Shown piece after piece: positions 1 through 6,481 of a stretch of DNA of 14,907 bases. Source of the DNA: Planctomycetaceae bacterium UBA2972 (GTDB lineage Bacteria > Planctomycetota > Planctomycetia > Pirellulales > Pirellulaceae); contig DEAW01000058.1 in assembly GCA_002348315.1 (NCBI GenBank), positions 1 to 14,907 on the forward strand. The letters are read 5' to 3'. A program made the position numbers and the translations under genes. Below the pieces are notes generated by a model. That model worked only from the letters and a program-made list of their open reading frames with translations. It had not been told where the DNA came from and made no database searches. Numbering within the stretch: position 1 is the stretch's first letter; every line of letters starts with the position of its first letter.

Positions 1-1468
1 TTTCAAGTTTATCTCTGCGAACGCTCGCCAATCGCATGGCTGCTGCACGAATGCGGTGGTCGTCGTGTTGGAGTAGCTTTTCGACAAGTGGTCTGTCGAC
101 GTGTAGTACATTCTGAAAAGCCCACATTGCTTCGAGTAGAAGATGGTCATATTCGGTGGAATCAGGATCTAGTTGATCAATCCATTTATGTATGTCTGAG
201 ATAGTAGTGTCTCGATCTCGCTTCTTCAATTCAAGTTTGGTGAAAAGCCGTACCCAATCTGCAGATGACCCTAAATGATCCAGTAATTTGGGAGTTGAAA
301 GGCCACTAAACTCAGGTAACGTCAACGTCCTACGGTCATCGGCCGTAATTCGCCAGATGCGGCCGTGAACGTGGTCTCGTCGTTCATCTCTGAAATCGAC
401 CTCGCCATGCTGAATGATGGGATTGTACCAATCGGCAATGTAAATAGCTCCATCAGGTCCCATCTTCACATCGATCGGTCGAAAGGCAATGTGATTGGAT
501 TTGATGACTTCCGTTACCTGGTCACTGGAATAACCAGAACCGTTTTCGCTCACCTCAAACCGACAAACCCGGTTCCCGCGGAAATCATTGGCAACCATGG
601 TTCCGCGCCAATCTTTAGGCAGGTGTTCGCCACTGAGAATTTCAAGGCCGCAGTGTTTTGGGCTCCCCGGATTCAGTCCCAGTAATCGACGAGGTTCGTT
701 GGGAGCCGTAGCAAACACGGAACCTGGAAACACGTAGTTGATTCCTTCGACATAGGCACCGTCGGTTGCGAAGGACTGGCCCCAATAATCGAAGTGATGA
801 CCCCAGGGATTCACGAATCCACGGCAGAATATTTCTAGCTCCATTGTCTCCGGACGGAATCTCCAAATACCACCGCCCAATAGCCTTTTTACACCGGAGG
901 GTGTTTCGACATGGCTGTGAATATAGATGGATTGATTCATATAAAGTGCGCCATCAGGCCCCCAACGCAGCGTGTGTAATAAATGATGGGTATCTTCAGT
1001 GCCAAATCCCGAGAGGACTACACGCTGGGTATCGGAAACTCCATCGCCATCCGAATCTCGATAGTGAATTAGATCCGTGCTGTTGGCTACATAGACGCCA
1101 CCATCACCAGGCGCCACGCCGGTTGGAATAAGTAAGTTGTCTACAAAAACCGTACGTTTATCGGCTCGTCCATCGCCAGTTGTGTCTTTAAGCACGATAA
1201 TCTTATCTGTCGCGTCTGCGCCAGGCTTGATATGTGGATATACTTCGCTCGATGCTACCCAGAGTTGTCCTTCTGAATCGAAATTCATGTGGATTGGCTT
1301 AGCCAATTGAGGATCGGATGCATACAGATTGGCACTAAAGCCTTCCGGCAGAATAAACGTCTTAAGTTCAACGGCTGGATCCGGATCCGGAATATCTTTT
1401 AGGTTTCTTTGGCCAAATGTAGTGTTCGAAATCGCACAGAAAAATAGCAGAACGTATAAGGACTTCAT
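1..1468 (-). CDS. PVC-type secreted membrane-bound dehydrogenase, N-terminal part (C-terminus outside window)
   Basis: Translating the minus strand from ATG at 1468 gives 489 open residues running off the left edge, so the gene is partial at its 3' end. Residues 1-20 are a signal peptide (hydrophobic core YVLLFFCAIS, cleavage near TFG-Q). Residues about 35-375 form a beta-propeller of the family annotated as putative membrane-bound dehydrogenase or PVC-type heme-binding protein: LPEGFSANLYASDP near 40, NPWGHHFDYWG near 220-230, GPDGAIYIADWYNP near 337-350 and HGRIWRIT near 368. Two Asp-rich loops, DTTGDGRADK (95-104) and DSDGDGVSDT (138-147), look like calcium-binding loops. From about 390 the protein turns helical, with a HEAT-like segment at 460-485. 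In the family a HEAT region is often followed by a CxxCH heme site, but that part is not visible, so heme binding cannot be confirmed. Last of three minus-strand genes, 55 bases after the SGNH-like gene. No clear ribosome binding site. The substrate is unknown; sugars or alcohols are only a guess. Confidence 0.9.
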   Translation of the reverse strand, partial: MKSLYVLLFFCAISNTTFGQRNLKDIPDPDPAVELKTFILPEGFSANLYASDPQLAKPIHMNFDSEGQLWVASSEVYPHIKPGADATDKIIVLKDTTGDGRADKRTVFVDNLLIPTGVAPGDGGVYVANSTDLIHYRDSDGDGVSDTQRVVLSGFGTEDTHHLLHTLRWGPDGALYMNQSIYIHSHVETPSGVKRLLGGGIWRFRPETMELEIFCRGFVNPWGHHFDYWGQSFATDGAYVEGINYVFPGSVFATAPNEPRRLLGLNPGSPKHCGLEILSGEHLPKDWRGTMVANDFRGNRVCRFEVSENGSGYSSDQVTEVIKSNHIAFRPIDVKMGPDGAIYIADWYNPIIQHGEVDFRDERRDHVHGRIWRITADDRRTLTLPEFSGLSTPKLLDHLGSSADWVRLFTKLELKKRDRDTTISDIHKWIDQLDPDSTEYDHLLLEAMWAFQNVLHVDRPLVEKLLQHDDHRIRAAAMRLASVRRDKLE

Positions 1469-1523
1469 TGGGAATTCTTGTTTGAATTAGTTACGGCTAG
1501 TTAAAATCACTTGGCAGATTAGG

Positions 1524-2765
1524 TTATTTCAAGGGCGATACAGTTAGTCTTGTGGAACGCGACTTACTTAATTCGTAGATGCGACGATCTAAGTCTTCTA
1601 CGATTGGATCGAATTCGGGTACTTCCGTAGCATTATTGCCCTGTTCATGTTTGCGGAAGAGGAATAGATAAGTTTCGTTCTGTGGACGATGACGATGGAA
1701 GAACATCATATTCTTCGAAATAATGGCATTCCGTAGATCGTCGACTTGAGCGTCGTTTACCGGGTAGGATAGATCGATGCCGTCGGCTAATTCCCGAGAG
1801 GATACGTTAGCGATGGTCTGATCTCCTGAAGCGATTTGGTATTTCCCCTTAGGTAGACCTCCGACCGTTAAACGGAATGAACGAGCGGGTGCATTATTCA
1901 ATTTACGTAAAGGAGACAGCTGAAGCTGGTCGGGTTTCGCCTCAATCACGATTGTATTATCTGATCGATTCGCCGTAACCCCTGTAAAACCAGAAGCCGA
2001 CGCTACATTATCCTTGATAGAAATAGCTAGTGTTTTCCTCGGGAGTTCTAAAGCATCGGCAAAAGGACCAGCTAGTCGCCAGTAACCGTACGATGTTAAA
2101 TGGACACCATTGCTGGTTAACCCGGTATGCTCTTCAAGAATCCAGGGGCCTGTGTTGGATGATGATTCGAGTATCTTGTCTGTGACCTGCGGGTCTAAAC
2201 TCGCAAGATCAACAAAGTGAGCATTATGCTGTTCTGCTTCTTGAGCAATTGCGGCCGAATAGTCTAACAAAACATTGTTATATGCGTTCGGGACAGGAAG
2301 CGGTGGCCCCAGCGTCTCATAAGGCCGTGGCGCAACGAAGATGAGACGGGCTTCAAATCGAGCGAGTTTTGTACAAAGTGAATGGAGTTGTTCTTTGAAT
2401 CTTGGAATGCCTTCCCGGCCGGCATGAGCTTCATTTGCACCGTAACAAATGATGATAACCGTAGGATTGGTGAGTTCCATGTCACTCACCAGTCGTTCCA
2501 TTCCCTTCTCAATGGTACCGAATACTGCGCGGCTCTCGCCAAGAACATTATCGCCAGCCCAGCCGAGATTCTTCACGGTAACGTCACCGTCAAGCCGTGT
2601 TCTAATTTCGGCCTCAAAATGGCCGTGGATTTGCATGCGTTCTACAAAAGTACCGCCTAGAAAAGTAATGCGATCCCCCGACTTAATAGCTGGGTCACCA
2701 AGAGCGGGCAAAGTCCATAAAAAATATAATAATGAAAGGCCACAAAGCCATTTATGATTGGACAA
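1524..2765 (-). CDS. Secreted SGNH/GDSL-hydrolase-like protein with altered catalytic positions
   Basis: 413 residues. The start is TTG at 2765, supported by GGAG seven bases upstream. Residues 1-23 are a signal peptide (LSLLYFLWTLPALGD). Residues 28-240 have the SGNH order: block I GDRITFLGGTFVERM at 30-44, block II NLGWAGD at 66-72, block III YGANEA at 108-113, and block V NGVHLTSYGYW at 219-229. The usual block I nucleophile serine (GDS) is replaced by Gly-Gly-Thr (37-39), and the block V Asp is Asn219; Asn111 and His222 remain. From memory, similar changes occur in other planctomycete members that sit beside or are fused to PVC-type dehydrogenases, so this may be a subfamily trait and the protein may bind rather than cleave esters. 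The C-terminal about 170 residues (250-413) are a beta-rich domain ending in a helical region. It lies between the Fe-dependent alcohol dehydrogenase and the PVC-type dehydrogenase and is probably co-transcribed with the latter. Confidence 0.85.
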   Translation of the reverse strand: MSNHKWLCGLSLLYFLWTLPALGDPAIKSGDRITFLGGTFVERMQIHGHFEAEIRTRLDGDVTVKNLGWAGDNVLGESRAVFGTIEKGMERLVSDMELTNPTVIIICYGANEAHAGREGIPRFKEQLHSLCTKLARFEARLIFVAPRPYETLGPPLPVPNAYNNVLLDYSAAIAQEAEQHNAHFVDLASLDPQVTDKILESSSNTGPWILEEHTGLTSNGVHLTSYGYWRLAGPFADALELPRKTLAISIKDNVASASGFTGVTANRSDNTIVIEAKPDQLQLSPLRKLNNAPARSFRLTVGGLPKGKYQIASGDQTIANVSSRELADGIDLSYPVNDAQVDDLRNAIISKNMMFFHRHRPQNETYLFLFRKHEQGNNATEVPEFDPIVEDLDRRIYELSKSRSTRLTVSPLK

Positions 2766-2772
2766 AATAAGT

Positions 2773-2776
2773 CTCC
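2773..2776 (-). promoter_or_regulatory. Shine-Dalgarno that fixes a TTG start
   Basis: On the minus strand GGAG lies seven bases before TTG at 2765-2763. The first in-frame ATG is far inside the protein and would remove the signal peptide, so this site decides the TTG start of the SGNH-like gene. Confidence 0.6.
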
Positions 2777-2790
2777 TCGTGTTTTGTATC

Positions 2791-2807
2791 CAGCTTTATT
2801 TTAGCAA
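2791..2807 (-). promoter_or_regulatory. Extended -10 promoter-like element upstream of SGNH-like gene
   Basis: The minus strand reads TTGCTAAAATAAAGCTG. It contains TGCTAAAAT, a match to the extended -10 form TGnTAtAAT, with the hexamer at 2803-2798. Transcription would start near 2791 and give a leader of about 25 bases before the TTG start. An almost identical element (one extra A) lies upstream of the flippase-like gene at 11759-11776, at a similar distance from its start. No convincing -35 box is visible, as allowed for extended -10 promoters. The element suggests that the SGNH-like and PVC-type genes can be transcribed separately from the alcohol dehydrogenase gene. Function is inferred from sequence only. 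Confidence 0.5.
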
Positions 2808-2823
2808 AGGTATTCTAAGCACG

Positions 2824-3960
2824 TTACTGGTAATAGTAATCGGTTAACGCCGAAACCAATTGATCGGGGGTGGGTAGAACCGGGTTACCCCGCATGCTAT
2901 TACCGTAGGAACGCTCGACTAAATCCGGTAGCTGTTGTACGCCGATTCCCAACTCAGAAAAATTGTTAGATACGCCCAGTCTTTTGGAAAGGCGTTCAAT
3001 CTGTTTAGGTAAATCTGTTGCAGGTTGCATTCCAATAGCATTAGACAAAGAGGAATATGCTGGTCGGCAGTGTGATGCATTAAACTTTGCAGCGAATGGG
3101 AGCAATATGGAACAGGCACGGCCATGAGATATCTCTGCCGTGACTCCCAATGCTGCGGCAATTCCGTGAGCCAGCCCAAGTCCGCTGTTTGCAAGAGCTA
3201 CACCGGAAAAATACGCACAACACGCCATGGCACTACGTGCCTCGTTGTTCATGGGTTGATCGACAGCTGTTTCAATATGTTTCCAACCCATTTTAAAACC
3301 CTGGAGGGCTAAAGGACGAGTGAATTCATTAGCGCGACATGAAATATAGCTCTCGAAACACTGAGTGATCGCGTCCATACCGGAGTCAATGGTAATTTGC
3401 TTAGGACAAGTCATTTGCAATTCAGGGTCGATAACAATATGAAGTGGCATGAGTAATGAACTGCGAAGGCTTTTCTTCACTCCGTGTTCGGGGCTGGCGA
3501 TGACTGCATTAATCGTTGCTTCTGCCCCTGTACCTGCAGTCGTCGGTACTGCGAACAAAGGGATCCCGGGTTCCTTTAGGGTCAAACCTTCGCCAATACC
3601 TTCAAGGTACGCCAATACCTGATCGCCCTTCGGATTGTTCACCAGAACTGCACTCGCTTTGGCGAGGTCGATAGTGCTACCGCCGCCGATTGCTACGATC
3701 GCATCGGGGTCATGACTGCGTAGCGTCGTTGTCAAAAGGTCGACATCCTTGAGTGTTGGTTCGGAGGATCTGGTTGGAATAATCAATGAGGATGGTAATT
3801 GACGCGATAATTCCTTCAACCTCCCGCTGTTTAGGATGGTCTGACTTCCACATACGATCACAATCTTTTCAAATGGCGATAAAAATCGAGGTAATTCGGA
3901 GTAGCTTCCCAGGCCAAAATCAAGCCGCGGTTGTGCATGTAGTTTGAAACGTGCTGCCAT
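2824..3960 (-). CDS. Iron-containing (group III) alcohol dehydrogenase
   Basis: 378 residues, full length for the Fe-ADH family; probably a cytoplasmic NAD(P)-dependent alcohol/aldehyde oxidoreductase. The N-terminal dinucleotide-binding half has the family pattern AIVAIGGGSTIDLAKA (88-103) and VPTTAGTGAE (138-147). The C-terminal helical half carries the metal site. By comparison with FucO-type enzymes the ligands would be Asp196, residue 200, His265 (GLAHGIA) and His279 (ISHGRA). Residue 200, normally His in DALTH, is Gln here (GMDAITQCFESY). DALTQ forms exist in part of the family, so the enzyme may still be active, perhaps with another metal or substrate; this cannot be settled from sequence. 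The ATG at 3960 starts the conserved N-terminus and has no Shine-Dalgarno sequence. First gene of the left minus-strand cluster, divergent from the secreted HEAT-like gene 133 bases away. The substrate is not identifiable. Confidence 0.92.
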   Translation of the reverse strand: MAARFKLHAQPRLDFGLGSYSELPRFLSPFEKIVIVCGSQTILNSGRLKELSRQLPSSLIIPTRSSEPTLKDVDLLTTTLRSHDPDAIVAIGGGSTIDLAKASAVLVNNPKGDQVLAYLEGIGEGLTLKEPGIPLFAVPTTAGTGAEATINAVIASPEHGVKKSLRSSLLMPLHIVIDPELQMTCPKQITIDSGMDAITQCFESYISCRANEFTRPLALQGFKMGWKHIETAVDQPMNNEARSAMACCAYFSGVALANSGLGLAHGIAAALGVTAEISHGRACSILLPFAAKFNASHCRPAYSSLSNAIGMQPATDLPKQIERLSKRLGVSNNFSELGIGVQQLPDLVERSYGNSMRGNPVLPTPDQLVSALTDYYYQ

Positions 3961-4093
3961 ATTACAAATAATAAATAACTACGGGATGTTTTGCTTTTCC
4001 CATACTAACACGTATCGGGATTTGCCGAGTACAATACGCATATGCACAGAATTAATGTTTAACCGTTTGTTACCAAAATATGGAAGCAGCTTG
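3961..4093. promoter_or_regulatory. Divergent intergenic region, alcohol dehydrogenase versus HEAT-like gene
   Basis: This 133-base AT-rich gap separates the two divergent starts (3960 minus, 4094 plus) and must hold promoters for both clusters. I see no box pair good enough to place. TACAAT at 4030-4035 is a possible -10 for the plus strand but lacks a -35. Near the minus start there is only AT-rich sequence, which could mean a very short leader. The plus-strand gene has GGAAG at 4082-4086, a plausible ribosome binding site for ATG at 4094. Confidence 0.4.
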
Positions 4094-5233
4094 ATGATTT
4101 ACTATTTAAGAAAATTATGCCTATCGGTGGTATTGCTTGGTCTAGGACTAATGAATGCTAGTGTTTTTGGCGCTGAAATCGATGAGTTAACAGCCCAAAT
4201 CAACTCGATTGGACTCAAGGGGGCAGGGCACGCTAAGGCGCGTAGTGCCATGGCGGAATTGGCGAAAACGGATGTTACGGATATAACTCAGATTCTGTCA
4301 AGTTTTGACAGTTCTAATAAACTTGCGGTGAATTGGTTGCGTGCTGCTGTAGACGGGATTATTGAACAAGCCACGGACAACGGTGAAGCTGTTCCAATAG
4401 ATAGCTTGTTGAAGTTTATAGAAGATCGAAATAATGACGCCAATGCTCGCCGGGTTGCCTATGAATGGATTGTGGAATTGGCTCCTGGCAATCGCGATGC
4501 CATCCTTTTGGCCTCGTTACAGGATCCTTCATTGGAGATCAGACGCGATGCGGTTGCTCACAGTATCGCAAAGGCAGCAGCATTGGTTGATGATGATAAC
4601 GAGTCTGCACTGGCCGCCTACAAGACGACACTGAATTCTGCAAGAGATCTCGACCAAATTGAAACCATCACAAAGGCAATCGAAGATCTCGGCGGTACCG
4701 TAAATCTATCGAAACACTTTGGCTTTCTGATGGATTGGCACCTCATCGGCCCGTTTGACAACAGTGGTACGAAGGGATTTGACGTTGCTTATGGTCCTGA
4801 GGTGAAAATCGACCTTGGGAATGCCATTGAAGGAAAAATGGGAAACGTGAAGTGGTTTACCCATTCGACAGAAGATCGTTATGGCATGATGGACCTCAAT
4901 CAAATTATGCCTGAGAAATACAAAGGTGCAATTGCATACGCATATACAACGTTCGAATCTGTGAAAGCACAGGATGTAGAAATCCGCCTTGGTTGTGTAA
5001 ACGGTAATAAGATTTGGGTGAATGGAAAAATGATTACGTCCAACCACGTTTACCACGCAAATACTTCTATCGATCAGTACATCGCGAAAGCCAACTTAAA
5101 GGCCGGCAGTAATGAAATTCTGGTAAAGGTTGCTCAAAATGAACAAGAAGAGAGTTGGGCTCAAAGATGGCAGTTTCAATTAAGAGTTTGTGACCAGTTC
5201 GGAACGGCCATTTTGTCGTCTGATCGCAAGTAG
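4094..5233 (+). CDS. Secreted HEAT-like repeat protein with C-terminal beta-sandwich (carbohydrate-binding-like)
   Basis: I chose ATG 4094 (379 residues), not the upstream in-frame ATG at 3944. It follows GGAAG by seven bases and starts directly on a signal peptide (LRKLCLSVVLLGLGLMNASVFG, cleavage near VFG-A at 26-27); the longer form would bury this and overlap the divergent gene. Residues 30-200 are alpha-helical with HEAT-like pairs (NARRVAYEWIVELAPG near 117, DPSLEIRRDAVAHSIAKAA near 144-162). Residues 210-370 form a beta-sandwich: DWHLIGPFDNSGTKGFDVAY (214-233), YAYTTFES (282-289), then GNKIWVNGKMI (304-314) and LKAGSNEILVKVAQN (335-349). That layout resembles galactose-binding or GH2-type sugar-binding modules common in secreted planctomycete proteins. 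No catalytic motif is visible, so it is probably a binding or scaffold protein. First gene of an apparent operon with the PQQ-like propeller gene 15 bases downstream. The substrate is unknown. Confidence 0.82.
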   Translation: MIYYLRKLCLSVVLLGLGLMNASVFGAEIDELTAQINSIGLKGAGHAKARSAMAELAKTDVTDITQILSSFDSSNKLAVNWLRAAVDGIIEQATDNGEAVPIDSLLKFIEDRNNDANARRVAYEWIVELAPGNRDAILLASLQDPSLEIRRDAVAHSIAKAAALVDDDNESALAAYKTTLNSARDLDQIETITKAIEDLGGTVNLSKHFGFLMDWHLIGPFDNSGTKGFDVAYGPEVKIDLGNAIEGKMGNVKWFTHSTEDRYGMMDLNQIMPEKYKGAIAYAYTTFESVKAQDVEIRLGCVNGNKIWVNGKMITSNHVYHANTSIDQYIAKANLKAGSNEILVKVAQNEQEESWAQRWQFQLRVCDQFGTAILSSDRK

Positions 5234-5248
5234 ATTAAGGAAAAAACA

Positions 5249-6457
5249 ATGAAGAACAAGTACAATATCTATCTCCTTTTAGCTTTTCTAACTACTTGCA
5301 CGCCTTTGTTGAGTGTTGATTGGGCTGATTTTAGAGGGCCAGATGGCAATCCTGTTCATGATGGTAGCTTACCATTGAATTGGGACGTGAAAAACAATAC
5401 GAACGTTGCCTGGCGAACATCGCTGCCCGGACGGGGTGTTTCGAGCCCAATCGTCGTCGGAGATTTAGTTGTCGTAACAGCTAGCGGCGGTTCAAAACAA
5501 CAACGTCTTTTTGTGTTGGGTTTTGATCAGACTTCAGGGAAACAACGTTGGAAGCGTAGTTTTTGGGCAACTGGAAGAACTTATACACATCCGACAAGTT
5601 CTAATGCAGCACCGTCGCCTGTAAGTGATGGTGAATACATTTATGCATTCTATTCATCAAATGACCTCGTCTGTTTGGACTTAGACGGGAATTTGATGTG
5701 GTATCGCGGCCTCGCACATGATTACCCAAAAGCTGGGAATGACGTTGGCATGGCATCGTCTCCTGCTATCGCAGGGGATGTTGTCATTGTGCAAATTGAA
5801 AACCAGGGTGATTCGTTTGCCAGTGGGATCGACCGTATTACGGGAGAAGAACTTTGGAGAGTTCCCAGAGATCCTCGAGCCAACTGGAGTTCTCCGGTTG
5901 CGTATAAAGAGACAGACGGAAGTTATACCGTGTTATTGCAATCTCCCTCCGGCCTCAATGCTGTTGAGGCAAAGACAGGTAATGAAAAATGGACGAAAGA
6001 CCTTTCTTGTGGCAACATCACATCGCCTTTGAAAATTGATGATGCGATCTACTTCGGAGCGGGGGGAACAACCAAACTTAAATTGAATGAGACAGGCACT
6101 ACGCCGGAGACTCTTTGGAATGCAAACCGACTAACGGCAAATGCTGCTAGTCCTATCGTTGATGGAGACAAACTCTACATCGTTTCCGGTTCGATCGTTA
6201 AGTGTGCGGACTCGTCTAACGGCGATTTGTTGTGGCAGGTGAGGTTGAAGGGGAGATTTTGGGCGACTCCAATTCTTAGCAACGGGCATCTGTACACATT
6301 CAATCAGGATGGCCTCGTACAAATCGTCAAGACCGGCGAAGAAGGTGAAATCGTCGCTGAGTTTGAAGTCGGGGAACCCGTACTTGGTACACCAGCTGCG
6401 GCAAATAACGCGCTATTTTTCAGAAGTGATAGTACGCTTTGGAAAATTAGTAAATAG
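5249..6457 (+). CDS. Secreted PQQ-binding-like beta-propeller protein
   Basis: 402 residues. ATG at 5249 follows AAGGA-type sequence in the 15-base gap after the preceding gene. Residues 1-22 are a signal peptide (YLLLAFLTTCTPLLS). The mature start, DWADFRGPDGN (24-34), is typical of planctomycete outer-membrane-assembly/quinoprotein-like propellers. Blade repeats recur as an SP-x-V-x-DG core followed by a G-x-x-x-W strand: SSPIVVGD (65-72) with TSGKQRWKRSF (95-105), PSPVSDGEYIYAF (122-134), SSPAIAGD (170-177) with ITGEELWRV (197-205), TSPLKIDDAIYFG (258-270), ASPIVDGDKLYIV (300-312) with NGDLLWQVRL (324-333), and ATPILSNGHLYTF (339-351). Seven or eight blades fit this length. Typical methanol/glucose dehydrogenase PQQ-site and metal residues are not evident, so binding or scaffolding is at least as likely as PQQ-dependent oxidation. 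It sits between the secreted HEAT-like gene and aroA. Confidence 0.88.
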   Translation: MKNKYNIYLLLAFLTTCTPLLSVDWADFRGPDGNPVHDGSLPLNWDVKNNTNVAWRTSLPGRGVSSPIVVGDLVVVTASGGSKQQRLFVLGFDQTSGKQRWKRSFWATGRTYTHPTSSNAAPSPVSDGEYIYAFYSSNDLVCLDLDGNLMWYRGLAHDYPKAGNDVGMASSPAIAGDVVIVQIENQGDSFASGIDRITGEELWRVPRDPRANWSSPVAYKETDGSYTVLLQSPSGLNAVEAKTGNEKWTKDLSCGNITSPLKIDDAIYFGAGGTTKLKLNETGTTPETLWNANRLTANAASPIVDGDKLYIVSGSIVKCADSSNGDLLWQVRLKGRFWATPILSNGHLYTFNQDGLVQIVKTGEEGEIVAEFEVGEPVLGTPAAANNALFFRSDSTLWKISK

Positions 6458-6481
6458 GCTGCAAGAAGCGGATTCGGATTT

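Noticed and set aside
365..1131. Plus- and minus-strand open frames of 74-121 codons
   Set aside because: They lie opposite or out of frame inside the PVC-type dehydrogenase, whose minus-strand frame is continuous and matches a known family.
1374..1394. Short tandem GGATCC repeat
   Set aside because: It simply encodes DPDPDP in the linker after the signal peptide of the PVC-type protein.
4037..4046. GCATATGC palindrome in the divergent intergenic region
   Set aside because: Eight-base palindromes occur by chance in a region this size and it is not repeated elsewhere in the window.
3944..4093. Longer N-terminus for the HEAT-like protein starting at ATG 3944
   Set aside because: It would overlap the divergent dehydrogenase start and put about 50 unlike residues before a clear signal peptide; ATG 4094 has a ribosome binding site.
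5249..5310. Lipoprotein signal (LTTC) in the PQQ-like protein
   Set aside because: Thr at -1 does not fit the lipobox, and a normal cleavage site near LLS fits better.
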